Part shown: in pieces, positions 32,513 to 41,051 of the stretch
How positions within the stretch are numbered: the stretch's first letter is position 1
How the letters are laid out: each line of letters opens with the position of its first letter
Assembly: GCF_017875645.1 (NCBI RefSeq)
Contig: NZ_JAGGMR010000001.1
Span: 2,356,001-2,420,000 of the forward strand
Direction of reading: 5' to 3'
DNA: 64,000 nucleotides
DNA from: Nocardia goodfellowii
GTDB taxonomy: Bacteria > Actinomycetota > Actinomycetes > Mycobacteriales > Mycobacteriaceae
Program-made: the position numbers and the translations under genes
The notes under the pieces: model-generated
Seen by the model: the letters and a program-made list of their open reading frames with translations, nothing else
Told to the model about the DNA's origin: nothing
Databases searched by the model: none

Positions 32513-33694
32513 TCACCTGGTGGTCAATTCCGGGTAGTTCCGCAGATCGATGTCGTTGGCGGCGTTGTCACCGAACTTCGACATCAGCGCGAACATTCGG
32601 CTGCCGAGAAACCAGTTGCGGAGCTTGATGCCGCGCGCGGTACGCGGAGCGAGGAACTTGCCCGCGTGGCTGTTGCTCGCGATTTTGGCGTAGCGGCGCA
32701 TGATCTCGTCGTAGCGGGCGAAGGCCGCGGTGTGCTCGCCGTCCGCGAGCGCCAGTTCCCCGGCAAGCACATACGCGCCGACCACCGCCAGCCCGGTTCC
32801 GAAGCCGCCCAGCGTATTTCCGTACGCGGAGTCGCCCACCAGGGCGATCCGGCCCTTCGTGTAACCGCGCATCCGGACCTGGCTCAGCGAGTCCAGGTAG
32901 AAATCGTCGAACTCGGTCAGCTCGGCCAGCATCCGCGGCACCTCCCAGCCCAGCCCGGCGTATGTCTGCTCGATGATCCGGCGTTGGGCCGCACTGTCAT
33001 TGCGGTCGTAGTCGAGTTCGGGCGCGGCGAACATGTACAGCTGCTGAGCCTTCGGACCGCCGCTGACGGCGAGCCGGCCCGGTGCGTTGAACGCGTAGGC
33101 GGTGGCGCGCTCGCGCGGACCGGTGTGCTCGGTGCTCCATGGGCTCGCGCCCGCGACGCAGTAGTAGTGACCCAGGTCCTCGACGAACTCCGATTCGGGC
33201 CCGAACGCCAGACGCCGTACCCGCGAATGGATTCCATCGGCGCCGAAGACCAGGTCGAAGGTGCGCGGTGCGCCCCGTTCGAACCGCACGTGCACGCCGC
33301 CGGCGGTCTCGGTGAGCGCGCTGATCGAATCACCGAAGAGGTATTCGCACTCCCCGAGCGTCCGCTTGTAGAGGATCTCGGCCAGATCGCCGCGCAGGAT
33401 CTCGACGTCGCCGCCGGTGAAATCGCCGGACATGAAACCGACCCGCTCGCCCGCCTCGTCGACGAAGACGGTGTCGGTGGTTCCGGTGCGGTGCTCGTGG
33501 ATCTCCGTCCACACGCCCATCCGTTCCAGGACGGTCCGGTGCGCCGCGCCTTTGAAGTCCACGGCCTGGCCACCGGGCCGCGGCGCGGGTGCCCGCTCGA
33601 CCACGGTGACGTGGAAGCCGTAGTGGTTGAGCCAGTAGGCCAGGGCCGGGCCCGCGATGGACGCGCCGGAGATGAGAACGGACTGGTTGCGCAT
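32513..33694 (-). CDS. FAD-dependent monooxygenase (PHBH fold)
   Basis: Group A flavoprotein hydroxylase, 393 aa, cytoplasmic, using NAD(P)H and oxygen. Seen: Rossmann motif SVLISGASIAGPALAYWL (GxSxxG variant), an acidic FAD ribose site at VVERAP, the DG motif FDLVFGADGIHSRVR, and the second FAD motif GRIALVGDSAYGNTLGGFG. The TetX/PgaE-like architecture suggests an aromatic or polyketide-like substrate, which cannot be specified. ATG 33694 diverges from a TetR gene across about 100 bp with a dyad, so it is probably the main target of that repressor. Confidence 0.9.
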   Translation of the reverse strand: MRNQSVLISGASIAGPALAYWLNHYGFHVTVVERAPAPRPGGQAVDFKGAAHRTVLERMGVWTEIHEHRTGTTDTVFVDEAGERVGFMSGDFTGGDVEILRGDLAEILYKRTLGECEYLFGDSISALTETAGGVHVRFERGAPRTFDLVFGADGIHSRVRRLAFGPESEFVEDLGHYYCVAGASPWSTEHTGPRERATAYAFNAPGRLAVSGGPKAQQLYMFAAPELDYDRNDSAAQRRIIEQTYAGLGWEVPRMLAELTEFDDFYLDSLSQVRMRGYTKGRIALVGDSAYGNTLGGFGTGLAVVGAYVLAGELALADGEHTAAFARYDEIMRRYAKIASNSHAGKFLAPRTARGIKLRNWFLGSRMFALMSKFGDNAANDIDLRNYPELTTR

Positions 33695-33719
33695 GACTTC
33701 TCCCGAGGACTAGAACTGC

Positions 33720-33746
33720 GTCCAATGGAATCTGTTTCCGTAGGAC
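33720..33746. promoter_or_regulatory. Dyad operator between monooxygenase and tetR
   Basis: GTCC-AAT-GGAA-TCTGT-TTCC-GTA-GGAC: left and right arms match at 8 of 11 positions (GTCCnnnGGAA / TTCCnnnGGAC). It is 26 bp from the monooxygenase start and 50 bp from the TetR start, a suitable place for TetR control of both genes. Confidence 0.6.
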
Positions 33747-33795
33747 ACGAATTAGAGTATGGTAGACACAGTTAGCCGTCAAGGGAGGACCGTCG

Positions 33796-34536
33796 ATGCC
33801 GTCACCGACCACCGTCGAACTGCTCTGGGGCATCCGGGAGCGGCCCAAGCGCGGCCCCAAGCCCGCCCTGACACTGGCCGGAATCGTCGCCGAGGCGATC
33901 GCGCTCGCCGACGCCGAAGGGCTGGCCAGCCTGTCCATGCAACGGTTGGCCGAACGCCTCGGCTACACCAAGATGTCGCTGTACCGGTACGTTCCGGCCA
34001 AGGAGCAGCTGACCGCGCTCATGCTCGACACCGCCCTCGGCGCGCCCCCGGAACTGCTCGAGGCGCAGCCGGATTCGCCGCGACCGTGGCGGGAGTGCTT
34101 GCGGCAGTGGGCCGTGACGCTCTTCGCGCGCTACAACGAACATCCGTGGGCATTGGACCTCGCGGTCGGTGTGCGCCCGATGGGCCCGAACGAGCTGAGC
34201 TGGCTGGAGGTCGCGCTGGTCGCGCTGGAAGGGACGGGACTGACCGGCCCGGAGCGGCTGGACACCGTCGTCCTGATCAACGGGCATATTCGCAGCCTGG
34301 CCCAGCAATCCCTGGGCAGCACCGGCGGCCAGCTGGCCGAGCAGGTCGCGCGGCAGTTCGAGGAAATGTTCGCCGTCGCGGGCGCGGGTTATCCCGCCGT
34401 GCGCGCCGCCTTCGCCGAGGAAGCCGCGGCCGCGCACCGAACCGGAGCGTCCGACAACACGGACGACGCCCTGCGTTTCGGCATCGGCCGCATCCTCGAC
34501 GGACTCGCCGTGCTCATCGCCGAGCGCGCGGGATAG
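33796..34536 (+). CDS. TetR family regulator with TetR_C_1-like domain
   Basis: DNA-binding repressor, 246 aa. An unusually long N-terminal arm (about 25 residues, ERPKRGPKPALTL) precedes the HTH: LSMQRLAERLGYTKMSLYRY is the helix-turn-helix with the TetR recognition helix, followed by VPAKEQLTALMLD. The C-terminal ligand domain runs from about residue 85 with PWALDLAVGVRPMGPNELSW. Basic arm plus this C-domain is typical of regulators beside monooxygenases. AGGGAGG lies 7 nt before ATG 33796. It should control the divergent FAD monooxygenase. Confidence 0.9.
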   Translation: MPSPTTVELLWGIRERPKRGPKPALTLAGIVAEAIALADAEGLASLSMQRLAERLGYTKMSLYRYVPAKEQLTALMLDTALGAPPELLEAQPDSPRPWRECLRQWAVTLFARYNEHPWALDLAVGVRPMGPNELSWLEVALVALEGTGLTGPERLDTVVLINGHIRSLAQQSLGSTGGQLAEQVARQFEEMFAVAGAGYPAVRAAFAEEAAAAHRTGASDNTDDALRFGIGRILDGLAVLIAERAG

Positions 34537-34568
34537 GCGAACCGCTCCCGGCGGCCTACCCTCGATTC

Positions 34569-35006
34569 ATGTCCGACGAACTCGAACTCATGCAGGACGC
34601 GATCACCACGGTGCGGGAGTTCTTCGCCGCACTCGAGCTGAGTGCGGTGGACGAAGCGCTGGAGCTGCTGCACCCCGACATCGTCTGGAAGAACACCTCG
34701 CTGCCGGACGTCCGCGGCATCCGCCGCGTCGGCGGCGTGCTGCGCGGGCTGGACCGCGAGGCGTTCGGTTTCGCGGCCGACATGCACCACATCGCCGCCA
34801 ACGGCGACGTCGTGCTCACCGACCGCACCGACTACCTGCGCGCCGGCCCCCTCACCATCGGTTTCTGGGTGACCGGGACCTTCGAACTGCGCGAGGGGCG
34901 GATCGTGCTGTGGCACGACCACTTCAGTTTCGAAAACTTCCTGCGGGGCGCCGCCGTCGGGATCGGGCGCATGGCGCTGGGCGCGGCCCGCCGGTCGCGG
35001 AGCTAG
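34569..35006 (+). CDS. Limonene-1,2-epoxide hydrolase-like protein
   Basis: Cone-fold (SnoaL-like) protein of 145 aa related to limonene-1,2-epoxide hydrolases. Catalytic-like residues are in place: Asn42 in VWKNTSLPDVRG, Arg86 and Asp88 in TDRTDYL, and Asp117 in LWHDHFSFENF, matching the Asn/Arg/Asp/Asp set of the family; the Tyr is replaced by Trp40. An epoxide hydrolase next to a flavin monooxygenase and a P450 would be a sensible pathway, but substrate is inference. ATG 34569 has TACCCT 6 nt upstream (leaderless-like). Its stop overlaps the convergent regulator gene stop (CTAG). Confidence 0.8.
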   Translation: MSDELELMQDAITTVREFFAALELSAVDEALELLHPDIVWKNTSLPDVRGIRRVGGVLRGLDREAFGFAADMHHIAANGDVVLTDRTDYLRAGPLTIGFWVTGTFELREGRIVLWHDHFSFENFLRGAAVGIGRMALGAARRSRS

Positions 35007-35680
35007 CCGCGCCACCGCTCCGCGGAGGCCACCATGTCTTTGCCGACGTGGTCCAGATAGCGGCTCATCTCCCGTAACCGCGCCGCGGCTGAACGGTGCT
35101 CACCCAGTGTCGCGGCACCCTGCCGCGCGGCCTCGGCGAGCATGAAATTCTGCCGTGCCCCGGCGAAAGTCGCACGCAGCCAAGCGTCTTCGCCGAGTAG
35201 GTAGCGGTCGCGACGGCGCTGAGGGTCGCGCTCGCGCCGGACCATATCCTGCTGCTCGAGATAGCGGATGGCCGCCGAGATCGAGGCCGGACTGACCTGG
35301 AGCCAGCGCACCAGCTCGGCCGCGGTGCAGCTGCCGGTGTCGGCGGAATGCAGGCACGCGAGCACTCCGGCCGCGGTGCGCGGCATACCGGTCCGGGCGA
35401 ACAACGTGGTGAAGTGCGTGGTGAATTCGGTGACCGCGGGATCGATCGGCTCGTCGGCGAGACCGGTGAGCACCGGCTTGCGCCGACGGGCGCGCCGTTC
35501 GGTGGCCCGGTGCGCGCGCTCGGGTCGATAGCGGTTCGGCCCGCCGTTGCGGCCGACTTCGCGGCTGACCGTGGAGGTCGGCCGGTTCAGCCGCCGGGCG
35601 ATCTCCGCGTAGCCGAGACCGCGGGACAGTCCTGCGGCGATGTCCTCGCGCTCCTCCCGGGTAAGTCTGCCTCCCGGCAC
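35003..35680 (-). CDS. Two-part HTH regulator: IS30-type HTH fused to MarR/GbsR-like domain
   Basis: Transcription regulator, 225 aa, with two DNA-binding regions. Residues 1-45 read GGRLTREEREDIAAGLSRGL, YAEIARRLNRPTSTVSREVG, the HTH_38 motif of IS30 transposases, followed by a basic stretch RAHRATERRARRRKP. From about residue 70 a winged helix of MarR/GbsR type follows (RTAAGVLACLHSADTGSCTA, LQVSPASISAAIRYLEQQ, VRRERDPQRRRDRYLL), then a helical tail. GTG 35680 was chosen because GGAGGAGG lies 7 nt before it. It diverges from the P450-ferredoxin pair and probably regulates it via the repeats at 35719-35860. Confidence 0.85.
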   Translation of the reverse strand: MPGGRLTREEREDIAAGLSRGLGYAEIARRLNRPTSTVSREVGRNGGPNRYRPERAHRATERRARRRKPVLTGLADEPIDPAVTEFTTHFTTLFARTGMPRTAAGVLACLHSADTGSCTAAELVRWLQVSPASISAAIRYLEQQDMVRRERDPQRRRDRYLLGEDAWLRATFAGARQNFMLAEAARQGAATLGEHRSAAARLREMSRYLDHVGKDMVASAERWRG

Positions 35681-35718
35681 TTGTGGCCTCCTCCGAGCTC
35701 GGTGCGAACGGCTGCGGT

Positions 35719-35860
35719 GAACGCAACTCATTGCAACGATTGATCTGCTCGATTGCGTTCTGCCGCAGCACCATTGCAACTGATATCTCGAATCTACCTG
35801 CGTTTAGCCGAGATTGCTGCGGAGGTTCGTTGTTCGATATATGAACGCAACGTAGCGTTC
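35719..35860. promoter_or_regulatory. Repeated GAACGC/TTGCAA motifs in the regulator-P450 intergenic region
   Basis: GAACGCAA (35719-35726) and its reverse complement TTGCGTTC (35753-35760) bracket 26 bp; GAACGC-AACGTA-GCGTTC (35843-35860) is a tighter dyad nearer the P450. ATTGCAACG and ATTGCAACT occur between them. Such an array in a divergent promoter is expected for a dimeric regulator, most simply the product at 35003-35680. Confidence 0.6.
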
Positions 35861-35895
35861 GGATCATTCCGAAGTGCTGAGCAGGAGGATCCGTG

Positions 35896-37080
35896 ATGAC
35901 CGAAGCGCAAGCCGTTCCACTACCCACCACTCGCCCGCGGGGCTGCCCGTTCAGCCCGCCCGCCGGACTCGCGGAACTGCGCGAACAAGCCCCGATCACA
36001 CCGATGGTCTTTCCCGACGGTCACCAGGGCTGGCTCGCCACCGGTCACGCGGCGGTCCGCGCGGTGCTCGCCGACCCACGCTTCAGTTCCCGTTTCGAGC
36101 TCATGCACTATCCGCTCGCCGATGTCGGGGAACTGCCGCCCGCCCCGCTCGGCGATCTCACCGGCCTCGACGCACCCGCGCACACCCGCTATCGAAAGCT
36201 GCTGGCGAGCAGATTCACTGTGCGCCGGATGCGGCTGCTCACCGAACGCGTCGAACAGATCACCGCCGAACACCTGGACGCGATGGCGCGCACCGGCGGC
36301 CCGCTGGACCTGGTGCGCGCCTTCGCCCGCCCGATCCCCGCGCTCGTCATCTGCGAGCTGCTGGGTGTGCCCTACGCCGAGCGCGAGGTCTTCCTCGCGC
36401 ACACCGGCACGATGGGCGCACTCGACAGCACTCCCGAACAGCAGTACGCCGCCTTCGGGGCAGTACAGGACTATGTGCGCGGCCTGGTCCGGGCCAAGCG
36501 CGCGGAACCGACCGATGATCTGCTCAGCGATCTCACCACCAGCGAACTCACCGAGGACGAACTGGCCGGAATCGGCGGCTTCCTGCTTGCCGCGGGCCTG
36601 GACACCACCGCGAACATGCTGGGGATCGGTACGTTCGCGCTACTGCGGCACCCGGCCCAGTTCGCCCTGCTCCGAACCGAACCCGACCGCGCCGACCAAG
36701 CCGTCGAGGAACTGCTGCGGTTCCTCTCCATCGTGCAGACCGGTGCCCGCAGCGCGCTGGCCGACGTGCAGGTCGAGGGGCAGCTGATCCGGAAGGGGCA
36801 GACCGTCGCGGTGTCACTGCCGGCCGCCAATCGCGACCCGCGCAAGTTCGAGGACCCCGACACCTTCGACATCCGCCGCAACGCCGTCGGCCACGTCGCC
36901 TTCGGCTACGGCGTCCACCAGTGCCTGGGTCAGCAACTCGCCCGCGTCGAAATGCGGGTCGCCCTACCGGCTCTGGTGCAGCGGTTCCCGTCGCTGCGGC
37001 TGGCGGTGCCCGCCGAGGACGTCCCGATGCGCCACGACATGGACATCTACGGAGTCCACGCGCTGCCGGTGACGTGGTGA
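35896..37080 (+). CDS. Cytochrome P450 (bacterial CYP105/107-like class)
   Basis: Soluble haem monooxygenase, 394 aa. Seen: I-helix AGLDTT (233-238) for oxygen activation, K-helix ExxR (EELLR, Glu272-Arg275), and the haem loop [15 protein letters not shown] with thiolate Cys343. The [14 protein letters not shown]-helix has the haem-propionate residues. AGGAGG lies 7 nt before ATG 35896; GTG 35893 is adjacent. A [3Fe-4S] ferredoxin overlaps its 3' end, giving the electron donor; the reductase must come from elsewhere. Substrate unknown; neighbours (flavin monooxygenase, epoxide-hydrolase-like protein) suggest a small oxidative module. Confidence 0.95.
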   Translation: MTEAQAVPLPTTRPRGCPFSPPAGLAELREQAPITPMVFPDGHQGWLATGHAAVRAVLADPRFSSRFELMHYPLADVGELPPAPLGDLTGLDAPAHTRYRKLLASRFTVRRMRLLTERVEQITAEHLDAMARTGGPLDLVRAFARPIPALVICELLGVPYAEREVFLAHTGTMGALDSTPEQQYAAFGAVQDYVRGLVRAKRAEPTDDLLSDLTTSELTEDELAGIGGFLLAAGLDTTANMLGIGTFALLRHPAQFALLRTEPDRADQAVEELLRFLSIVQTGARSALADVQVEGQLIRKGQTVAVSLPAANRDPRKFEDPDTFDIRRNAVGHVAFGYGVHQCLGQQLARVEMRVALPALVQRFPSLRLAVPAEDVPMRHDMDIYGVHALPVTW

Positions 37081-37277
37081 GCCCGATGCGGATCACCGTG
37101 GACCGCCGGCGCTGCGTAGGCGCCGGCATGTGCGCACTCACCGCCCCCGCGGTGTTCGATCAGGATGCCGAGGCGGGCACGGTGATTCTGCTCACCGAGA
37201 CCGTGGACGCCGGAGCGGACAGCGTCGTCGTGACCGCCGCGGAAACCTGCCCGGCGCGCGCGATCACCGTCGAGTAG
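37077..37277 (+). CDS. [3Fe-4S] ferredoxin, P450 partner
   Basis: Small electron carrier, 66 aa from GTG 37077 (overlapping the P450 stop as GTGA) or 63 aa from ATG 37086. Three cysteines are in the pattern of P450-linked actinobacterial ferredoxins: Cys13 and Cys19 in CVGAGMC (the middle ligand of a 4Fe cluster replaced by Ala/Gly) and Cys58 in ETCPARAI. It should pass electrons from a ferredoxin reductase to the upstream P450. Translational coupling indicates stoichiometric production. The assignment is firm. Confidence 0.93.
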   Translation: MSPMRITVDRRRCVGAGMCALTAPAVFDQDAEAGTVILLTETVDAGADSVVVTAAETCPARAITVE

Positions 37278-37286
37278 CCGGGCCGC

Positions 37287-37559
37287 TCAGGAATGTTCGG
37301 CCAGGTACTCGAGATAGAACGGCCGCAGTTGTTCGGCTACCGCGCCGTCGCCCGCGTGGATGTAGTCGTCGATCAACGGAAGCACGTATTTGATGTCGGC
37401 CTCGCTCTCGCCGGGATCTCCGGCCGCGGCTTCGGCGGCCGGGATGCGCTTGAGCAGTTGCCACAGGAACTTCACGTCTCCGTGGCGCACCGCGAGCTTC
37501 ACCGCCTCGTCGTGCAGTTCCTTCGACGACAGGTTCTCGAGTTCCTCGTTACCGGCCAT
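37287..37559 (-). CDS. Conserved actinobacterial hypothetical protein
   Basis: An all-helical 90-aa soluble protein that I recognise only as a conserved actinobacterial family of unknown function. It begins MAGNEELENLSSKELHDEA, continues KLAVRHGDVKFLWQLLKRIP with an acidic middle (about residues 45-60), and ends LRPFYLEYLAEHS. It contains no cysteine, signal peptide or metal motif. ATG 37559 is the natural start. It is convergent with the ferredoxin gene (9-bp gap) and diverges from the phoH2 region. Confidence 0.75.
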   Translation of the reverse strand: MAGNEELENLSSKELHDEAVKLAVRHGDVKFLWQLLKRIPAAEAAAGDPGESEADIKYVLPLIDDYIHAGDGAVAEQLRPFYLEYLAEHS

Positions 37560-37704
37560 ACCAGCGACTCTAGCTCGCGGTCTCGTATCGGTTAACGAAA
37601 GATTCACGGACACGCCTTCGCTTCCCCGAGCGCGGACCGGGTGCTCGGCGGTAGCGTCGTTGGTGCGGACCGCGTCGGTGTGGTTCGTACGGGAGGTCCT
37701 GACC

Positions 37705-37758
37705 GTGACTGAGAAATTCAGTGCGAGAGGGCCGGCGCCCGGTCCTCTTGGTAGTTGA
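37705..37758 (+). CDS. Tiny open frame upstream of phoH2 (17 aa)
   Basis: GTG 37705, preceded by GGGAGG at 8 nt, opens a 17-codon frame ([17 protein letters not shown]) ending at a TGA inside the dyad TGACGTAAGTCA (37756-37767). It could be a leader peptide or remnant of the mycobacterial PhoAT antitoxin; no similarity could be tested. The ribosome site is the only positive evidence. Confidence 0.3.
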   Translation: MTEKFSARGPAPGPLGS

Positions 37759-37840
37759 CGTAAGTCACATGCCATCAGGACCGGCCGGTCCAGCGAGATC
37801 GTCCGCGCGCGGGTGCCGCACGGACACAAAGGAGCCCACC

Positions 37841-39229
37841 GTGACTGCTGCACGCTCCGTTTCCGCTCCCTCGGCGAAATCCTCCGGGAAATCCGCCGCT
37901 GTCCCTACAGACACCAAGGGGGCTCGCCCTTCGCTTCCCCAGAAAACCTTTGTCATCGACACCTCGGTCCTGTTGTCGGATCCCTGGGCATTCACCAGGT
38001 TCGGCGACAACGATGTGGTGCTTCCGCTGGTCGTCATCAGCGAACTCGAAGGCAAACGTCATCACCATGAACTGGGCTGGTTCGCGCGGGAAGCCCTGCG
38101 CAACCTCGACGATCTACGCCTGCAGTACGGCAGGCTGGATGAGCAGGTGCCGATCGGCACCGAGGGCGGAACGCTGCAGGTGGAACTCAACCATACCGAC
38201 CCCGCGGTCCTGCCCGTCGGATTCCGCACCGACACCAATGATTCCCGCATCCTGGCCTGTGCGCTCAACCTGGCGGCCGAGGGCCGCGAGGTGGTGCTGG
38301 TGTCCAAGGACATTCCGTTGCGCGTGAAGGCCAGCGCGGTGGGCTTACACGCCGACGAATATCACGCCCAGGATGTGGTCACCTCCGGCTGGTCCGGCAT
38401 GGTCGAAATCGATGTGGCCAAGGAGCGCGTCGATCAGCTCTACTCCGAGAACATCATCGATCTGGACGAAGCCCGGGAGTTGCCGTGTCACACCGGCATC
38501 CGGCTGCTCGGGACGAGTTCCAGCGCGCTGGGCCGGGTCACCCCGGACAAGCGCGTGCAACTGGTGCGGGAACGCGAGGCGTTCGGTCTGCACGGCCGCT
38601 CCGCCGAACAGCGCATCGCGCTGGATCTCCTGCTGGACGAGAGCATCGGGATCGTCTCGCTCGGTGGCCGGGCCGGCACCGGTAAATCCGCGCTCGCGTT
38701 GACCGCGGGCCTGGAGGCGGTGCTGGAACGCCGTACCCAGCGCAAGGTGGTGGTGTTCCGTCCGCTCTACGCGGTCGGGGGCCAGGATCTCGGTTATCTG
38801 CCCGGTTCCGAGAGCGAGAAGATGGGGCCCTGGGCGCAGGCCGTCTTCGACACGCTCGACGGACTGGCCAGCCGCGAGGTGCTGGAGGAGGTGCTCTCCC
38901 GCGACATGCTGGAGGTGTTGCCGCTCACCCACATCCGCGGCCGGTCGCTGCACGATTCATTCGTGATCGTGGACGAGGCGCAGTCCCTGGAGCGCAATGT
39001 GCTGCTCACCGTGCTCAGCCGGCTCGGTACGGGGTCGCGGGTGGTGCTCACCCACGATGTGGCCCAGCGCGACAACCTGCGGGTCGGCCGGCACGACGGC
39101 GTCGCGGCGGTGATCGAAAAGCTCAAGGGGCACCCGCTTTTCGCGCACGTCACGCTCACCCGCAGCGAGCGATCGCCGATCGCCGCATTGGTCACCGAGA
39201 TGCTGGAGGAATACGGCCCGAACGCGTAG
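37841..39229 (+). CDS. phoH2: PhoH2: PIN-domain RNase fused to PhoH ATPase/helicase
   Basis: RNA helicase-ribonuclease of the PIN-PhoH type, 462 aa, cytoplasmic. The N-terminal PIN domain starts [12 protein letters not shown], with acidic residues in [13 protein letters not shown] and [13 protein letters not shown] forming the metal site. The C-terminal PhoH domain has Walker [14 protein letters not shown] and Walker [16 protein letters not shown] 37841 has AAAGGAG upstream, after a low-complexity linker-like N-terminus. In M. tuberculosis the orthologue (Rv1095) is coupled to a small upstream antitoxin-like protein PhoAT; here a 17-codon frame at 37705-37758 is the only candidate. Confidence 0.92.
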   Translation: MTAARSVSAPSAKSSGKSAAVPTDTKGARPSLPQKTFVIDTSVLLSDPWAFTRFGDNDVVLPLVVISELEGKRHHHELGWFAREALRNLDDLRLQYGRLDEQVPIGTEGGTLQVELNHTDPAVLPVGFRTDTNDSRILACALNLAAEGREVVLVSKDIPLRVKASAVGLHADEYHAQDVVTSGWSGMVEIDVAKERVDQLYSENIIDLDEARELPCHTGIRLLGTSSSALGRVTPDKRVQLVREREAFGLHGRSAEQRIALDLLLDESIGIVSLGGRAGTGKSALALTAGLEAVLERRTQRKVVVFRPLYAVGGQDLGYLPGSESEKMGPWAQAVFDTLDGLASREVLEEVLSRDMLEVLPLTHIRGRSLHDSFVIVDEAQSLERNVLLTVLSRLGTGSRVVLTHDVAQRDNLRVGRHDGVAAVIEKLKGHPLFAHVTLTRSERSPIAALVTEMLEEYGPNA

Positions 39230-39398
39230 CCTGCGATTGCCCTGATACGGCAATCGTCCAGCGTGTGTTTCATCTCACATCGAGCGGGTAATATCCCGCG
39301 GCGTTACCTGTTCAGCACGGTCCGGCGAGTCTCTGATGGATTCGCCGGACCGTTGCCGAACTTCAGAGGTTTGCCTATTTCGAGAAGAGGATGGACAC

Positions 39399-39983
39399 AT
39401 GAACCACTTCGCTCGACGAACGGCTACAGGCACCGCGGCGCTCGGCGTCGCCGCCCTGCTCCTGACCGCGGGATGCAGTGAGGACGAAGCGAAAGAGAAC
39501 GTCGACAAAGCCAAGGGCGCGGTGACCTCGGTGCTGTCGAGTCCGTCGGCAACGATCAGTAGCGAGGCCACCGCCTCCGGGACGGAGACCGCCACCACTT
39601 CCCCGGGAGCGGAGGTGGAAGAGACCAGGATCCCCACCCAGGGCGGCCAGGAAGTCACCATCTCCGGTGACATCTACGAGAAGTACGTCGAGGCGGGCGG
39701 CGCGGCCGGCCCGCTGGGCGCACCGCTCGAGGCGCAGGAGAACGGGCCCGACGACGGCAAGTATCAGGACTTCGCCGGCGGCACCATCTACTCGGCGAAG
39801 GACGGCGACGCCCACATCGTCTGGGGCGAGATCCGCAAGGCCTGGGAGGCCAACGGCGGCGCCAACGGCAAGCTCGGCTACCCGACCAGCGACGAGAAGG
39901 ACATCCCGGGCGGCAAGGAATCCACCTTCACCGGCGGCACCATCACCTGGAAGGACGGCCAGACCACCGTCACGCCGAACTAG
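39399..39983 (+). CDS. LGFP-repeat lipoprotein
   Basis: Cell-envelope lipoprotein, 194 aa. The signal peptide ends in lipobox LTAGC (Cys26); a Ser/Thr-rich spacer (residues 35-80) follows. Two LGFP-type repeats make up the rest: AGGAAGPLGAPLEA with YQDFAGGTIYS, then NGGANGKLGYPTSDE with FTGGTITW. LGFP repeats are thought to bind arabinogalactan/peptidoglycan in mycolata. AGAGGATG lies 8 nt before ATG 39399. It is a single-gene unit with a strong terminator at 39990. It is probably surface-exposed; function beyond wall binding is unknown. Confidence 0.9.
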   Translation: MNHFARRTATGTAALGVAALLLTAGCSEDEAKENVDKAKGAVTSVLSSPSATISSEATASGTETATTSPGAEVEETRIPTQGGQEVTISGDIYEKYVEAGGAAGPLGAPLEAQENGPDDGKYQDFAGGTIYSAKDGDAHIVWGEIRKAWEANGGANGKLGYPTSDEKDIPGGKESTFTGGTITWKDGQTTVTPN

Positions 39984-39989
39984 TTACGG

Positions 39990-40026
39990 GAGCGCCTGAG
40001 ATGTCACAGTCTCGGGCGCTCTTTTT
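39990..40026 (+). terminator. Terminator after the LGFP lipoprotein
   Basis: GAGCGCCTGAGA pairs with TCTCGGGCGCTC (one G-T pair) around TGTCACAG, then T5. A classical intrinsic terminator 6 bp after the stop codon. Confidence 0.92.
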
Positions 40027-40076
40027 CTGGGTGGCGTGCCTCCCCATCGGCCGCGGCCACCGACTAGGTTGTGCTG

Positions 40077-40946
40077 GTGCAGAATCACTTGACCGACCGC
40101 GAGTTGCTCGAAGCCCTCTCCGGCGAGGTGGAACTCGAACTCCATCGGCACATCGAACGGGCCGACGGCTGGCAGCCCCACGATTACGTGCCGTTCGACG
40201 ACGGCCGCAACTTCGGGTTCCTGGGCGGAATCGATTGGGAGCCGGACCAATCCGAGCTCAGCGAGGTCGCCAAGCTGGCCCTGACGGTGAGCGTGCTGAT
40301 CGCCGACAACCTGCCCTCCTACCACCGGGAGATCGGCAAATACCTCCGCATGGGCGCGTGGTGGCGCTGGGTCGGTCGCTGGACCGCCGAGGAGAACCGC
40401 CACGAAATCATGCTGCGCAATTACCTGATGGTGACGCGCTCGGTCGATCCGATCGAATTGGAGCGGCTGCGGATGGCGCATATGACCACCGGATTCCGTC
40501 GTCCGGCAATGCATTTGCTCGATGTGCTGGCCAATTGCGCTTTCGAGGAAATGGCCTCCGCCATTCGGCATCGCAATATCGCCGCGCTGCAGGAGAATTC
40601 GATGGTTACCGCGATGGCCGAACGAATCGCCATCGACGACGAATTACAGGCGGCGTTCTTCGCTCATCTGGTGGACGCGGCTTTCCAGCACGCGCCGGAT
40701 CAGGCGATGCGCGCGATCGCCGACCGGGTCGCCGGGTTCACGGTGCCGACGGTGGCGCTGCCGGACGGCCGCAGCAGCGATGAGCTGCTGGCCCAGGCCG
40801 GTATCTATGACCCGGCGAAAGAGGGCGAACTGGTGTTCGGACCGCTGCTGCGGAAGTGGAACGTCTTCGAGCGGACCGATCTGGGCGAGGAGGGTGAGCG
40901 GGCCCGAGACGAGGTGGCTTACTTGCGGGCCGTAGCGCCCGCCTGA
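40077..40946 (+). CDS. DesA2-like acyl-ACP desaturase homologue with altered diiron site
   Basis: Ferritin-like protein of the soluble acyl-ACP desaturase family, 289 aa, homologous along its length to mycobacterial DesA2 (Rv1094), whose chromosomal neighbourhood it shares. The central motif WTAEENRHEI is intact (Glu106, His109) and AFEEMA supplies Glu157/158. The last E-x-x-H pair, which aligns with DEVRHEEFF in DesA2, here reads DDELQAAFF: the His is Gln191 and the Glu probably Asp188. It may therefore lack normal diiron chemistry. GTG 40077 follows TAGGTT by 6 nt, suggesting a leaderless transcript; GTG 40071 is in frame. Confidence 0.85.
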   Translation: MQNHLTDRELLEALSGEVELELHRHIERADGWQPHDYVPFDDGRNFGFLGGIDWEPDQSELSEVAKLALTVSVLIADNLPSYHREIGKYLRMGAWWRWVGRWTAEENRHEIMLRNYLMVTRSVDPIELERLRMAHMTTGFRRPAMHLLDVLANCAFEEMASAIRHRNIAALQENSMVTAMAERIAIDDELQAAFFAHLVDAAFQHAPDQAMRAIADRVAGFTVPTVALPDGRSSDELLAQAGIYDPAKEGELVFGPLLRKWNVFERTDLGEEGERARDEVAYLRAVAPA

Positions 40947-41051
40947 AAATTTTTTCACCTTTCTTGCGGATTCAGTGAAACGCGCCACACATTGCCGCCG
41001 ATTAGCTGAGTGACGCTGTAACCCTGCAGCGACGCAAGGAAGGTGAAGAAA

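Noticed and set aside
37721..37840. Longer N-terminus for phoH2
   Set aside because: The extension is Arg/Ser/Gly-rich and lacks a ribosome site, whereas GTG 37841 has AAAGGAG at good spacing.
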